Origin: Umbilicaria muhlenbergii
Lineage: Eukaryota > Ascomycota > Lecanoromycetes > Umbilicariales > Umbilicariaceae
DNA: 64,000 nt
NCBI GenBank assembly: GCA_000611775.1
Contig: KK106981.1
Span: forward strand, 7,988,023-8,052,022
Direction: 5' to 3'
Every line of letters starts with the position of its first letter. Within the stretch, counting starts at the first letter, position 1. The translations under genes and the position numbers were made by a program. Below the pieces are notes generated by a model. The model saw only the letters and a list, made by a program, of their open reading frames with translations. It was not told where the DNA came from and ran no database searches. Below, in pieces: positions 1 through 10,322 of this stretch.

Positions 1-133
1 CGGCTCGCCCACATTCTACACAGTCCCGCGTGACACGAACCTAATATGATGATGTCAGCAGGCGGTAATTCCAGTTGCAGCAAGCAGATATCAGGAACCA
101 AAAGCTCTTGCAGCATACATCCCTATCGAGCTA

Positions 134-1492
134 TCATCCCCACATGCCGCCAGAGCCGGCCCCAGCCATTTCTTCTTCAACAAGACATCGTTCAACACAA
201 AGACCACCATGTACCTTTATGTTCTCATTGACCCCGTCAGTCCAGTCGATACCTTCTTCCAGCATTTCTGTCTTTTGTATCATTGTGTATGTGCTAATAC
301 CAGAAGCGTTGCAGCATGATTCGCACCACCACTTGTTACAACGATCACAGCGACGATTGAACAGGCACTCCCCACAACGGGCGAAGAAAGGTGGAGGGAT
401 ACAGGCACTTGGGACCAAGCTCTGTGCAGCTTTGACCGTAGAGGAATGTCGAGGTGGTGGTGCAAGTAGTGGAAGATGCTCAATTGGCGAGATGCCCAGG
501 ACAGCGGCCCCTTCGGGCGAGGTATGACATTGAGCACAGCCAGTAGGGCCTAAAGCGAAGATAGCGACGCTCGGAGAGACGTAATGCTCCGGTACTTTGG
601 CCATTCCCGCGGCGGTGCTAACTTCCAAATCCGTCGGACCTCGGTCAACGGGTTTCAGCTCATGCCGGAAAGACCTGCAAAGAACAGCATCGAATGCTAT
701 GATCCCCCTACACAGGTCTAGTACAGAAGCCCACTCCGGAAGGTATGGTTTAGTTATCATCTTTCCAGAAGCCTGATACCACTGGTCTCCATCCATGGCG
801 AGTGACGCAGACAGCGCTTGATGTGATTTTTGGTTCCATTGCATCCCGAGCTGGGCTCCTTCCGATGACATGACGCCTGTAGATGGAAAGCTAGGGCTAC
901 GTTCAAGACTCGATTCCCCACCGCCGTTTAAAGTACGGTCACTGGGACCGAAAAAATATAGACCTTTCAACTTTGGCATTTTTTCTGGTCTTGATGGCCG
1001 CACTGCATACTTCAAGACTTGCAGAAGTTTGCGCTCGTTGAGATTTTTGACCTCTCGGATGGAGAGTATACGGATGTTGTAAGGCTCGTCGCAGATGAGC
1101 TCATGGACGAGTTCCGCAGGGACGGATAGACCGTCCAAGATGAGAGTTTGAACATCGGTAAGAACGCTCTTCTTCCTCAAGAAGGAGAATATACCCCTTA
1201 AAGGCCCAGAACAGAACTCTTCTTCAGTGAGCCCTTCATCCATTCGCTCGCTACGCCAAACTTGCCCTCCACTGTCAAGTGGAGGAATAGAAGCAGCAGC
1301 CTTAACAGGAGAGAGGTCGAGGTAACGAAAGACATGTGGGGTATCGTACACAAGAGAACGGAATGATTTTGAAGTTGCCGCCAAAGATAAAAGACTAGAA
1401 ATGGGCACGTATGGGCATGTTTGGTGGAGAACCAGAGTATTTGACAGAAGCTCGAGAAGTGTGACGGGCAAAGCAGTCTCCGGCGAAGACAT
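134..1492 (-). CDS. F-box-like protein with C-terminal Cys-rich segment
   Basis: A single uninterrupted 452-residue frame begins at the ATG at 1492. Residues about 5-60 are leucine-rich and start LLELLSNTLVLHQ, followed by SSLLSLAATSKSFRSL and then a YLDLS segment. That order resembles an F-box followed by an LRR-like strand, so substrate recognition in an SCF ubiquitin ligase is a reasonable inference, not a demonstrated role. Residues about 370-405 hold a compact Cys cluster (CGECLFNRRCDRCNKWWCES) that could bind zinc. It is transcribed away from the UFD1-type gene, with 336 bp between the two starts, so the two ubiquitin-related genes may share a promoter. The family is recognised only at the level of general architecture. 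Confidence 0.7.
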   Translation of the reverse strand: MSSPETALPVTLLELLSNTLVLHQTCPYVPISSLLSLAATSKSFRSLVYDTPHVFRYLDLSPVKAAASIPPLDSGGQVWRSERMDEGLTEEEFCSGPLRGIFSFLRKKSVLTDVQTLILDGLSVPAELVHELICDEPYNIRILSIREVKNLNERKLLQVLKYAVRPSRPEKMPKLKGLYFFGPSDRTLNGGGESSLERSPSFPSTGVMSSEGAQLGMQWNQKSHQALSASLAMDGDQWYQASGKMITKPYLPEWASVLDLCRGIIAFDAVLCRSFRHELKPVDRGPTDLEVSTAAGMAKVPEHYVSPSVAIFALGPTGCAQCHTSPEGAAVLGISPIEHLPLLAPPPRHSSTVKAAQSLVPSACIPPPFFARCGECLFNRRCDRCNKWWCESCCNASGISTYTMIQKTEMLEEGIDWTDGVNENIKVHGGLCVERCLVEEEMAGAGSGGMWG

Positions 1493-1828
1493 TGTGGCGG
1501 TAATTTTTACCTCCCGCCTTTGAGGTCAATGGATATTGCAGTGACGGCCGGTGGTGTTGTAAATGAGACTTGTAACAATGCCTGAGAGGGTACTCGTAGC
1601 CCGGGAGTGTCGTTAGTCGTCTGATGTTCATCACCTAAAGAGGCAAGGCGTACTTCCTGTTATCGATAACAGCTGGACTGGTGCCGATGACAAACTGGAG
1701 TACCTGCTTCTCGAAGCTTCACATAATCTTCATGGCACTCTCTACAGCAAAGCCATGCACATAATCATTCCTCTCACAGCAGGCCCTTTGTGTGTACACT
1801 CTCTCGATACTCGACTGTCGAACCCACC
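1493..1828. promoter_or_regulatory. Divergent intergenic region
   Basis: This 336-bp interval separates two divergent start codons and should hold both promoters. I saw no further gene and no named operator in it. The ATG at 1829 was preferred for the right-hand gene because upstream in-frame codons are non-ATG. Confidence 0.55.
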
Positions 1829-4189
1829 ATGACTACAGAACCACCACCACTACGATGGTCGACTCAGCTGTCCGTCGCGCCCATTGCCACCAGCCGCTAC
1901 TTACAGGGCGACAAGATATCTCTGCCGCAGTCAGCGCTTGAACAGCTACTATCCGCTGTGACAGTCGACGTCGCCGGTGCTGGTTCTTCTCAGCCGTACA
2001 CTTCGACCTTCGACCCCTACAACCCGTATTCGTACGCTGCAGAGCGTCAGGCTAGGGCACAGATCGTCGAGCGGCAACAACAGCTACCGCATCCTCTTAC
2101 ATTTCGGCTAGTCAATCCAGCCAACGGTTCGGTAGTCTATGCCGGTATCAGAGAATTTTCTGCCCAGGAGAGCGAGGTTGTGATCAGCCCGTTCCTGCGG
2201 CAAGCGCTCGGAATTAGAGATGGCGAGGACTCTGCTACAAGAGACGATGAGTTACAAGGCACAGGACACAGCAAACAGAGCAGAATTGCCGCGCAGGAAG
2301 AAGATTACAAGGCTGCAAGGGTTACTGTACACGCCCAGCATTTACCAAAAGGGACTTATGTCAGGCTTAGACCCCTTGAAGCTGGCTACGATGTTGAGGA
2401 CTGGAAGTCCCTTTTGGAACGTTACTTGCGAGATAACTTCACCACTTTGACGAACGGCGAGATCCTTACAATCTCAGCGGGAAATGAAGAGTTTCGCTTT
2501 CTAGTTGACAAACTAGCTCCTGAAGGAGAGGGGATCTGCATTGTGGACACAGATTTGGAAGTAGACATCGAGGCCCTCAATGAGGATCAGGCTCGAGAAA
2601 CATTAAAGAGGCGATTGCAGAAAACACAACGCGCACCTGGAACCAAAGAAGGCAGCTCCGCTGGCGGTCGGATCATAGTAGGGACCGAAGAGACGGGACA
2701 GGTACGCGCTGGCGAGTACGTGGACTACGAATTGGAAGATTGGGACCGCTCTACGGGCCTTGATATCGAGCTAGTCGGGTTGGAATCTAGTGAGGACGTC
2801 GACCTATTTGTTAGTCCTTCAGGGCCCAAGCAACGTGGCAGACCTCGTGAGGAAGCATTTGTCTTCGGCGAGCTCTCCACTAGGCCCTCCAAGCGCCTTC
2901 GGATAAACCACACCAATGCCGAGCTTGATCACGCTGAAGCCATATGGGTGTCTGTACACGGCTACGACGCTCCTGAAGATGGGGAAGTGGGCTCGGGGGT
3001 TGCGCTACCACTTCAATACCGCCTTCATATCACGCCATTGGGGTCTCTCTCTCCTCCTGAAGAGGCTACAATACCCAGTGATGATATGCCGCCTGGGCCG
3101 GATGAGATACGATGTAAAAATTGCCAGCAATGGGTCCCCAAACGGACCATGATGCTTCATGAGAATTTCTGCCTTCGGAATAACGTATTGTGTCCTCACT
3201 GCAGAAGTGTTTTCAAAAAGTCATCTGTCGAGTGGCATAACCACTGGCATTGTCCGCAAGACGACTCCTATGGTGACACTATCTCATCTCGAGCAAAACA
3301 CAACCACCTTCTCCATGAGGCCCGGAGATGCCTCAAATGTAACTATCTAGCAGCAAACACTCCTGATCTTGCTCACCACAGTACCACAACATGCCCTGGA
3401 AAACTGATACTCTGTCAGTTCTGCCACTTACAGGTCCCTCAACAGGGCCCTGATGATCCAGACGCTTCGGATCCCGAGGTCCTCTTCTCAGGGCTTACTC
3501 CACACGAGCTCGCTGACGGGGCCAGAACAACCGAGTGTCATCTTTGCAGCAAGATCGTTCGACTTCGTGACATGACGACGCACCTCAGGCACCACGATCT
3601 TGAGCGCTTGTCTCGGCCCAAACCACGGATCTGCCGGAACGTGAACTGCGGCCGAACTCTCGATGGCGTTGGTACGAACGGCGAAATAAAGCGACCGCAA
3701 CCAAGTCGGAATGACCTGGGGCTTTGCGACACCTGCTATGGGCCCTTGTACGTCTCGATGTACGACCCTGAGGGTAAAGCATTGAAGCGTCGTGTGGAGC
3801 GGAAGTACTTGACGCAGTTTCTGACTGGTTGTGGGAAAGATTGGTGCAGGAACGAATATTGTAAGACTAGGCGGAAGTATCTTGGGCTTGAGGCAACTGG
3901 ATCTAAAGAGGCTCTCGCTATGGTGAAACCTTTCCTCGAAAAGCTAGGTGATATGGGAAGTCCATTGCATTTTTGTACAGATGAAGTAGCGCAGAAGAGG
4001 CGGACACTCGCGGAGATGATAGCCGCTGAGGGTCAGTCTTACGGCGCCCAGAAGCAGAAAGAGGGGTCTACGATTGGCTATGATCTGGCTTGGTGCGTAG
4101 CCGGCTTAGAGGCGGAGGGGGGTGATTTGGATAGAGCAAGGGCATGGTTGAAAGGCTGGGCACCGACGAGGACTGAGGAAGGACGATGA
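1829..4189 (+). CDS. UFD1-type protein with zinc fingers and AZUL-like C-terminus
   Basis: The 786-residue single-exon protein starts at ATG 1829. Residues about 10-270 resemble the UFD1 N-terminal double-psi barrel domain: RYLQGDKISLP, LTFRLVNP, then HLPKGTYVRLRP and LTNGEILTI. UFD1 works with Npl4 and Cdc48 in extracting ubiquitinated substrates. Unlike the roughly 300-400-residue canonical UFD1, this protein continues into a run of C2H2/TRAF-like fingers (residues about 430-600; CKNCQQWV, CPHCRSVF, CLKCNYLA, CHLCSKIV). Near the C-terminus is GCGKDWCRNEYCKTRRKYLG, resembling an AZUL zinc finger, and then a helical end. It is therefore a separate UFD1-domain family, probably an adaptor in ubiquitin-dependent turnover rather than UFD1 itself. 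The partner role is inferred. Confidence 0.82.
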   Translation: MTTEPPPLRWSTQLSVAPIATSRYLQGDKISLPQSALEQLLSAVTVDVAGAGSSQPYTSTFDPYNPYSYAAERQARAQIVERQQQLPHPLTFRLVNPANGSVVYAGIREFSAQESEVVISPFLRQALGIRDGEDSATRDDELQGTGHSKQSRIAAQEEDYKAARVTVHAQHLPKGTYVRLRPLEAGYDVEDWKSLLERYLRDNFTTLTNGEILTISAGNEEFRFLVDKLAPEGEGICIVDTDLEVDIEALNEDQARETLKRRLQKTQRAPGTKEGSSAGGRIIVGTEETGQVRAGEYVDYELEDWDRSTGLDIELVGLESSEDVDLFVSPSGPKQRGRPREEAFVFGELSTRPSKRLRINHTNAELDHAEAIWVSVHGYDAPEDGEVGSGVALPLQYRLHITPLGSLSPPEEATIPSDDMPPGPDEIRCKNCQQWVPKRTMMLHENFCLRNNVLCPHCRSVFKKSSVEWHNHWHCPQDDSYGDTISSRAKHNHLLHEARRCLKCNYLAANTPDLAHHSTTTCPGKLILCQFCHLQVPQQGPDDPDASDPEVLFSGLTPHELADGARTTECHLCSKIVRLRDMTTHLRHHDLERLSRPKPRICRNVNCGRTLDGVGTNGEIKRPQPSRNDLGLCDTCYGPLYVSMYDPEGKALKRRVERKYLTQFLTGCGKDWCRNEYCKTRRKYLGLEATGSKEALAMVKPFLEKLGDMGSPLHFCTDEVAQKRRTLAEMIAAEGQSYGAQKQKEGSTIGYDLAWCVAGLEAEGGDLDRARAWLKGWAPTRTEEGR

Positions 4190-4566
4190 CCTCTTGGCTT
4201 TAGATGTTAGCGCATTGCATAGAGTCTTTTGAAAAGGTAGTCCTATACCAATTTTGCGAGTATTCAATCTATGGCCCGATGTAGCAATATCTCATGCTCG
4301 ATTCTAGTGAAGGCCTTATCCGCAGCCTTGCGACAGGGCTGAGACTTTCCAGACACGTCGCACCCCATCGCGAAATCTTGCTACTTACCAGCCTGCAGTA
4401 CACCGCCCAACCCAACATCTCCTCCCTTATTTGATCTCAGGTACTATCACGCCAGCTGTGTCAATACTTGTTACTTTCACAACTAATCACACTTCGACCC
4501 AGCATCCACTTACTCGCACGACTCTAACCCTCGAACCACACCACACCCTCCCCCCGCCGGCCGCCC
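4190..4566. other. Intergenic region upstream of YIP1
   Basis: No gene is visible in these 377 bp. The last 120 bp are rich in C and T on the plus strand, which is common for fungal promoter and 5' leader DNA just before a start codon. Confidence 0.5.
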
Positions 4567-5610
4567 ATGGCCCAATTCTACTCCCAACCGTCCCAACCCC
4601 CCTACTCAGCCCAAAACCTCCAATTCTACCCTTCCTCCTACCCGACCGGTCCCGTCTCCGGTCACACCACCCCTTCGCAGGCCCAATACGGCAACTATGG
4701 TGCTCCCCCGCACGGCAGCCAGGCCTACCCCGGCGCCGGCTTCGGCGCCGCAGCAGGAGGAGGTTTTGGCGGAGTGGGGTTCGGGGCGCCGGTTAGTGGA
4801 AGGATGGGCGAGCAAGGGGGGCTGAGGACGGGGTGGTTGGCGGCGTTTGGGACGGAGGGGTATGAAGGGGAGCCGGCGCTGTTGGAGGAGTTGGGGGTGA
4901 ATTTCGGGCATATAAAAGTCAAGGTGGGTTTTCTTGGGGGAGATTTCTCGTTGGGTTGGGGGATAGGGACGGGGGGTTTTTTTTTTTTTTTTTTTTTGTG
5001 GGAGGGAATAGGCCTGCTGATGATGGGGGTGTAGACGCTTACGGTTCTGAACCCTTTTGCGAGGATCGATCAACATATTATGGACGACTCGGACCTGGCG
5101 GGCCCGATTTTGTTTTTCCTGCTCTTTGGGACCTTTTTGCTTTTTAGCGGGAAGGTTCATTTCGGATATATTTATGGCCTCGCCCTCGTGGGCTCCCTTT
5201 CTCTGCATACGATCTTCAGCCTTATGTCGCCGCCTATCGATCCCGCCGACGTGCCCCATCCGATTCAAGACCACATGCACCAATCGGGGGGAAGCCAGAA
5301 TCTGTCGAGCACGCTGACGTTCCCGAGGAGTGCGAGTGTACTGGGGTATTGTTTGCTGCCGCTTGTGCTGACAAGTTTGGTGGGGGTTCTGCTACCGATG
5401 GACACGCTTGTGGGATATGTGATTTCAAGTGCGGCGATTGTGTGGTGTACTTTTAGTAGCAGTGGGATGTTTTGCGCGGTGGGGAGGATGAGGGGCATGA
5501 GAGGGTTGGTGGCGTATCCGTTAGGGTTATTCTATGTGGGATTTGGGATTATGGGGATCTTTTCGAGTAGAGGGAGTGGAAGTCTGGCGGTCAAGGCCAG
5601 CGGTGGATGA
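4567..5610 (+). CDS. YIP1: YIP1 family Golgi membrane protein
   Basis: Two exons, 4567-4923 and 5035-5610, join in phase 0 to give 310 residues. The junction reads HIKVK then TLTVLNPF, matching the conserved YIP1 segment before the first membrane span. The N-terminal 85 residues are Gln/Pro/Tyr/Gly-rich and disordered. Several hydrophobic spans follow: GPILFFLLFGTFLLF, IYGLALVGSLSLHTIF, a span after SASVLGYCLLP, and GYVISSAAIVWCTF. YIP1 is a multispan protein of ER and Golgi membranes that binds Yif1 and Ypt GTPases in vesicle budding and fusion. The 111-nt intron contains a run of 21 T after a G-rich stretch. Both splice sites are canonical (gtgggt, gtag). Confidence 0.92.
4977..4997 (+). 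repeat. Poly-T run of 21 in YIP1 intron
   Basis: Twenty-one consecutive T follow a G run inside the YIP1 intron, about 37 nt before the acceptor. A long homopolymer like this is prone to length change and to sequencing error; it may act as the polypyrimidine tract. Confidence 0.9.
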
Positions 5611-6095
5611 TCGTGGGGTTGCGTGTGGTTTGCGTGGAGGGGGCCAAGGATGGCGCGCGTTCAGAAAAGTCGTACATAGATGGTGAGAGAAAGGAACGGT
5701 AACTATTCAATACCGTTCTCTGCATCAAAATACCATATTAATCTGTCAAAGGCATGCTTGCCAGATGTGTCCTTGGCCATCAATCTACTTGTAAACAGCA
5801 CGATGTCTAGCTCACTTCTGACAGCTTCAACAGCACTCCAGCGAACTCCTACACCCAACCCCAGCCCTCACAACGTTCGGCCTCTCTACAGTGTCCACCG
5901 AAGCTAATGCTACATATGAGAAAATGCCACAACGCCGTTCCAGTTCCTTTTCCCTTCCATGCGGGCAACCAGCCATAGTTGTCAGCGATCCACAACTAGG
6001 ACCCTACGTTATACTCCAACTCAGGTCAAGACCAGAAAACACAAAATCCCTTTCTCTAAGATATCCAACCCCGCCCAACCCCCAACCCCCTGGTC
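5611..6095. other. Intergenic region, convergent 3' ends
   Basis: YIP1 ends on the left and the KP4-like gene ends on the right, so this 485-bp stretch should carry both 3' ends. Short open frames inside lack any recognisable motif. The last 70 bp are very C-rich. Confidence 0.5.
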
Positions 6096-6554
6096 TCAAA
6101 CAAACGAAACCCCGACCCCCACCCCCTCACTAACATAATTACTCGTCAACTCCCCCATCTCCCCCTCCACATTATCCCCCGCCAACGGCACACTCCCACA
6201 ATACCGACACCCATGCATCACCAAATCCGCCGCCCTGGCCTTGATCACCGACCCATTAACCCCCTCCGCCGGCACATTCCCCTGCACAAACATGCATATG
6301 AACGCGGGCTGGAAACACGCCACGTGGTCCCCTTTGTGGTAGAGCGCCGTGTCGGAGATGGGGCCGCCGGGGATGTAGAGGGGGGAGGAGCCGGTCGTGA
6401 TCGCCTGCTGGAAGTTTGCGATTACGTTTATCGAGAGCTCGAGGTTCATGTGCGGGTTGCATTCACCGCTGCCGCGGCAGTTGATGCCGAGGGCGGTGGT
6501 GAGGGGGAGGAGGGAGGGGAGGGCGAGGAGGATGAGGCGGGTGGGGGGGTGCAT
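6096..6554 (-). CDS. Secreted KP4 killer-toxin-like protein
   Basis: The 152-residue frame starts at ATG 6554 with a hydrophobic signal peptide of about 21 residues (LILLALPSLLPLTTALG). The mature part opens with INCRGSGEC and continues with GDHVACF, then HGCRYCGSVP and LTSNYVS. Those are hallmarks of the KP4 family, first known from a Ustilago maydis virus-encoded killer toxin and widespread as chromosomal copies in ascomycetes. Six cysteines are visible in the mature part, enough for three disulfides. KP4 proteins block calcium uptake in competing fungi, and some plant-associated fungi use relatives as virulence factors. The role here is unknown. The frame is intact. The coding strand is G-rich at its 3' end, and no intron is needed. 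Confidence 0.85.
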   Translation of the reverse strand: MHPPTRLILLALPSLLPLTTALGINCRGSGECNPHMNLELSINVIANFQQAITTGSSPLYIPGGPISDTALYHKGDHVACFQPAFICMFVQGNVPAEGVNGSVIKARAADLVMHGCRYCGSVPLAGDNVEGEMGELTSNYVSEGVGVGVSFV

Positions 6555-7302
6555 GGTTGTAGCGACTGTGGGTGTTGGATTGTTGGTCTGGGCGAGGTCA
6601 GTTGGTGGTCTCTGGCGTGCTTGGACACTTAGCTCTTTCTGACTTTTTGATGTTCTCGAAGACTAGTAGACGCTGCTTTCTAGCACCTGGGCTATCGGAG
6701 GGCTCTTGTGGGGGATGGTATGGGATTGGGGGCACAGGGAGGTTGGATCTGGGGGGCCATGGGGGCCTTGATATGCAATAATTCGATATCCGCCGACGGC
6801 GTTGAAACATGTAGACCCATAGTCCAGGTAGCCATCATCATTGAGTCATTTTGAGTGACATCAATGTCAGTTTCATAGTCCAGCTCATTTGCAGCACGAA
6901 AATAGTAAACATGCACACGGAACTTAATATGTACACCGAGTTTCTGTCAGCAAGACACAAGACATGCGACATGCGATATGCGACTTCGGTAAGGTAAGGT
7001 ACCAGTACCGGAAGAATTAAACGCCCCATGGATCAACAGGGGCACACAACAGCATATAGTACCTTAATTAGAGGCTGAGACGTGGGATTGTCGATCAGTG
7101 CGTTAGAGAAAAAGCCTGTTTTTCGCGGTTGACTCTGCAAAATGGTGGATGCAGCGTGTTCCGCTCCAGTCAGCGTAGGTCTCCACAACCAAGTTGGTCA
7201 TATGTTGCAGAATTTCCACCACCCACCAGGTTTGAGGCGAACACGAGCGTAGTGTGTTAAAGCTGACGTTTGTAGCCTTAATCTCGAGGCGGTGAGGCTA
7301 TG
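6555..7302. other. Intergenic region with short TAAGG repeat
   Basis: This 748-bp stretch lies between the start of the KP4-like gene and the stop of SAM50. No gene was found. At 6989-7004 there is a short tandem of GGTAA/AGGTA ending in a GGTACC palindrome, and just left of it a short ATGCGAC-type repeat (6961-6984). The TAAGG motif recurs at 34.5 kb. Confidence 0.5.
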
Positions 7303-9065
7303 TTACAGAAGGTTAATGCCAATACCAAAGGACAACCCTTTCCTACCCTCCTCGCCCTTCCGCAGAACCAGGGGTAGGGAGAAGTTCAGCTCGAATCTCG
7401 CAACTGGATGCGCATAGACCAATCCGAATCCCGCTGCCATACTGGGCAGTCCGTTTCCAAGCTCCGCCACGGTCGACGATACGTTCCTCCGAACCTGCTG
7501 GCCGTCCACCGCTTTTTCCTTCTCGGAATGCTTCAGCGCTAATAGCCGACCTCCATTGACAAAGGCTTGCATTCGAAAGGGCCTGTCTGCACCCACTCGC
7601 GGCAAAGGAAATAACAGGTTGGCACTGCCAGCCGCGTAGACGTCACCGCCCGCGGCGTCTGGACCATCTCGAGGGCCAAGACCGGATAGACGGAAGCCCC
7701 TCACGTCTGTGGGTCCACCCAGCTGGAATCGGTCATTCACGCGTGAGGGCTGAGGATGTGCCTCCGTTCCAAGGCTTAAGGGGTAAAGAACACCTGCTCG
7801 GAGTCCGGTCGTAAATGACACCCCGCTGTCACCCTCCACTCCAGGTATAGGAATAGGCACAGCAGCCTGTGTCTCTGCTTCGAATTTGCCAAAGGCTACG
7901 TCACCCCGGAGCGGCCCCCAACCGGCTATTTCCGAAATGGTCTTTGCGTAGTAGCCCCGGGATGGGAGTAATGGGTTATCCCTTCGATCACTGATCCACA
8001 TATGCGTCAGGCTGCTTTTGACACTATCCCCTGCATCCCCTCGAATGGTAGGTGATGCATTACTGGCAAGACCTGTAACCTGTCTCCACACGCCATTGTA
8101 ACCGACTTCATGCCTATTACCACTATTAGACACCCACCGTAGTTTCGTCCACCCACCCTTCAGTACTTCCTCATGGCTTGCCCAACTCTTCTGGGTAGAA
8201 CTTGCTAGCCCACCAATCTCCCACCTTAAATCGGGATTACTGAGTATTGGTGTCTCAAAGTTGGCTTGGTAGGCAGATCTGGTGCGAGTTCCCATGGAGG
8301 CGTTGAAGTTGAGCATTTCCGCTCCACCGAAGAGGTTTCGCCATAGTAGATTTCCATATGCAGAGCCTTCCGCATTGCCGACATCAGTGCCAGTTTTCAG
8401 TAATATTCGGGACTTTTCTTTTATAGAGAGATAGATGTCGATGTCGGTAGGGGTCGTTGATGGGTCTGTTGACGAAGGCTTATCGATGAATAGGGAGATT
8501 GGTTGGTGGAAGATATCTAGATGGGCTGTCAGACAGCCGTGGTATTATTAGGAGTATTTGGCCCGGTACATACCAAACTTGTGGAGCTTCTCTGCAGCGA
8601 GCGAGGCTTCTCTCAGCGCTTCTGACAGGGTATAAGGTCGGTCTTGGTTTGCACTGAGGATGGGCTTGAAGATCTTCTCCAAAAAGCCCTTTCTTGTATG
8701 ATTGGCATTCAAAACCCGTATCGAGGAGATAGTACATGGGAGAGTTGAATTGGACTCAACCTAAACATGCGGTGAGCTCTCACATTCCTTGAGAGATGAC
8801 CGTAAGGAGCGGAACAGCATACCAGCTCCGAAAGCCTCTGCTGGGCTTTTTCATACTGCGCGTGTTCCCTTCTATTTGCGGCCCTGGCCTTTTCTTCCTC
8901 AATCTTGGGGTCGACCCGCTTCCGCAAGTTCTCGAAGATCTGTGTCGTGTGCCCGCATCAGTAGGTGTCCTTCAACATTGCGGCGCCTTTGCACAGCTCG
9001 AATAATGACAGTAATAATGACAGAACAGAACTCACGTCATCTTCAGAGTCCAATGGTGCAGCCAT
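7303..9065 (-). CDS. SAM50: SAM50, mitochondrial outer-membrane beta-barrel assembly protein
   Basis: Four exons (9036-9065, 8823-8939, 8574-8760, 7303-8525) join in frame to 518 residues, matching the usual length of Sam50. It begins MAAPLDSEDD and has a charged helix (IFENLRKRVDPKIEEEKARA), then a POTRA-like module containing ISSIRVLNANHTRKGFLEKI. The C-terminal two thirds is the Omp85 beta-barrel: GSAYGNLLWRNLFGGAEML, LGGPTDVRGFRLSGLGPRDG and a last strand FGIGINLL. The RGF-type loop motif of Omp85 proteins is present (VRGFR). Sam50 is the core of the SAM complex, inserting VDAC, Tom40 and other barrels into the outer membrane. Introns of 96, 62 and 48 nt have normal splice sites. It diverges from UBC6. 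Confidence 0.93.
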
Positions 9066-9335
9066 TGAAGCTCCTTGAGACTCACAAACAAAGAAAGAAG
9101 ACCTTGGCCGAGACCCTGAGAATCTCGCGCAACTAGCGCCGTCCGATGAAGTGACGTCTCGGCCTGAGGACAACGGCACCTTCTCACCACTTCTCACACC
9201 TACCTCTACACATACCTTACTCTACCACGGCTTAAAATAACCCCATCATCTAAGACTCTCTAATTAGCAACAATCATCACCTTGCTTTCGAATCTACAAC
9301 GACTAAATAATTCCCGATCCTAGTTGCGCCTCAAG
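9066..9335. promoter_or_regulatory. SAM50/UBC6 divergent promoter
   Basis: A 270-bp gap between two divergent start codons. It must contain both promoters. I saw no clear named site; the right half is AT-rich and CT-rich, as in fungal 5' leaders. Confidence 0.55.
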
Positions 9336-10322
9336 ATGGCAACTCGAGCCGCCAACAAAAGGGTATGCGCCGGACCACACCCAAGCCTACTCAAGCAACC
9401 AACTAACTAACGCTCACCCAGCTCACACGAGAGTACAAAACAATCCAAGAAAACCCACCCCCTTACATCATCGCCCACCCCTCCGAATCCAACATACTAG
9501 AGTACCTCCCACCCCACCCCCTCCTCCCTCCCTCACTCCACCATCTCTAACCTCCCCCCCCTCCACAGATGGCACTACATCCTCACCGGCCCGCCCTCCA
9601 CCCCCTACGAAAACGGCCAATACTGGGGAACGCTCCTCTTCCCGCCCGACTACCCCTTCGCCCCGCCCTCCATCCGCATGCACACCCCCTCCGGCCGCTT
9701 CCAGCCCTCCACCCGCCTCTGCCTCAGCATCAGCGACTTCCACCCGAAATCCTTCAACCCGGCCTGGGAAGTCAGCACCATCCTCATCGGCCTCATGTCC
9801 TTCATGACCAGCGACGAAATGACGACCGGCAGCGTGCACGCCTCCGACGCCGACCGCAAAGTGGCCGCCGCCCGCAGCAGGTGGTGGAACTCGACGGGCG
9901 GCGGGTCGAGCGTGCGCGCCGTGCCGGGCGTGAGTGCCAGTGTGAGGGGGGTCGGGGCCGTGAAGGCGGGGGATGGTGGGGTTAAGTTTCGCGCGGAGTG
10001 GCCGGAGCTGGACGAGGAGAATTGGAGGTGGATGAGGGAGAGTCGCATTGATGCTGCGACGGGGAACGTGATGCCGGATCCGAATGCTGCGGGGGCCGGG
10101 GCTTGTTCGCCGGAGGGGGCGGCGTTGAGGAGACGGCTGGGGGGAAGTGCGGCGGGGTTGGGGGCGGTGGTGGTGGTGGGGTATGTGCTGCTGGCGAGGT
10201 TGATGCTGCGGGGGCCGGGGCTTGTTCGCCGGAGGGGGAGGCGGGGCAGAGTTGGATACGGAGGAATAAGTTTGTGGTGGGGGTTATGGTGGTGGTGGGG
10301 TATGTGCTGCTGGCGAGGTTGA
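9336..10322 (+). CDS. UBC6: UBC6-type tail-anchored ubiquitin-conjugating enzyme
   Basis: Exons 9336-9362, 9422-9501 and 9569-10322 join in frame. The N-terminus MATRAANKR is followed by LTREYKTIQENPPPYIIAHP and the UBC core (WHYILTGPPSTPYENGQYWG). The catalytic cysteine is in TRLCLSISDFHP. Ubc6 is the ER-membrane E2 of ERAD, held by a C-terminal transmembrane anchor. The 3' end is odd. A 119-bp unit occurs twice (10084-10202, 10203-10321), each ending in the same VVVGYVLLARLM hydrophobic segment but in different frames. Read straight through, the frame passes the first anchor and ends at 10322 with a Trp/Arg-rich tail. An intron from GTATGT at 10181 to an AG at 10250-10251 would instead put the second, more typical anchor (WIRRNKFVVGVM) in frame, ending at 10345. 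The true 3' structure is unresolved. Confidence 0.85.
10084..10321 (+). repeat. 119-bp tandem duplication in UBC6 tail
   Basis: Two adjacent 119-bp units share nearly identical left (about 36 bp, GC-rich) and right (about 37 bp) ends but differ in the central 46-49 bp. The unit length is not a multiple of three, so the second copy is read in another frame unless an intron removes material. Each copy in its own frame encodes a basic stretch and a hydrophobic anchor. Confidence 0.85.

Noticed and set aside
4606-5283. 225-codon minus-strand frame over YIP1
   Set aside because: It runs through the poly-T intron (as poly-Lys) and is antisense to a well-supported gene.
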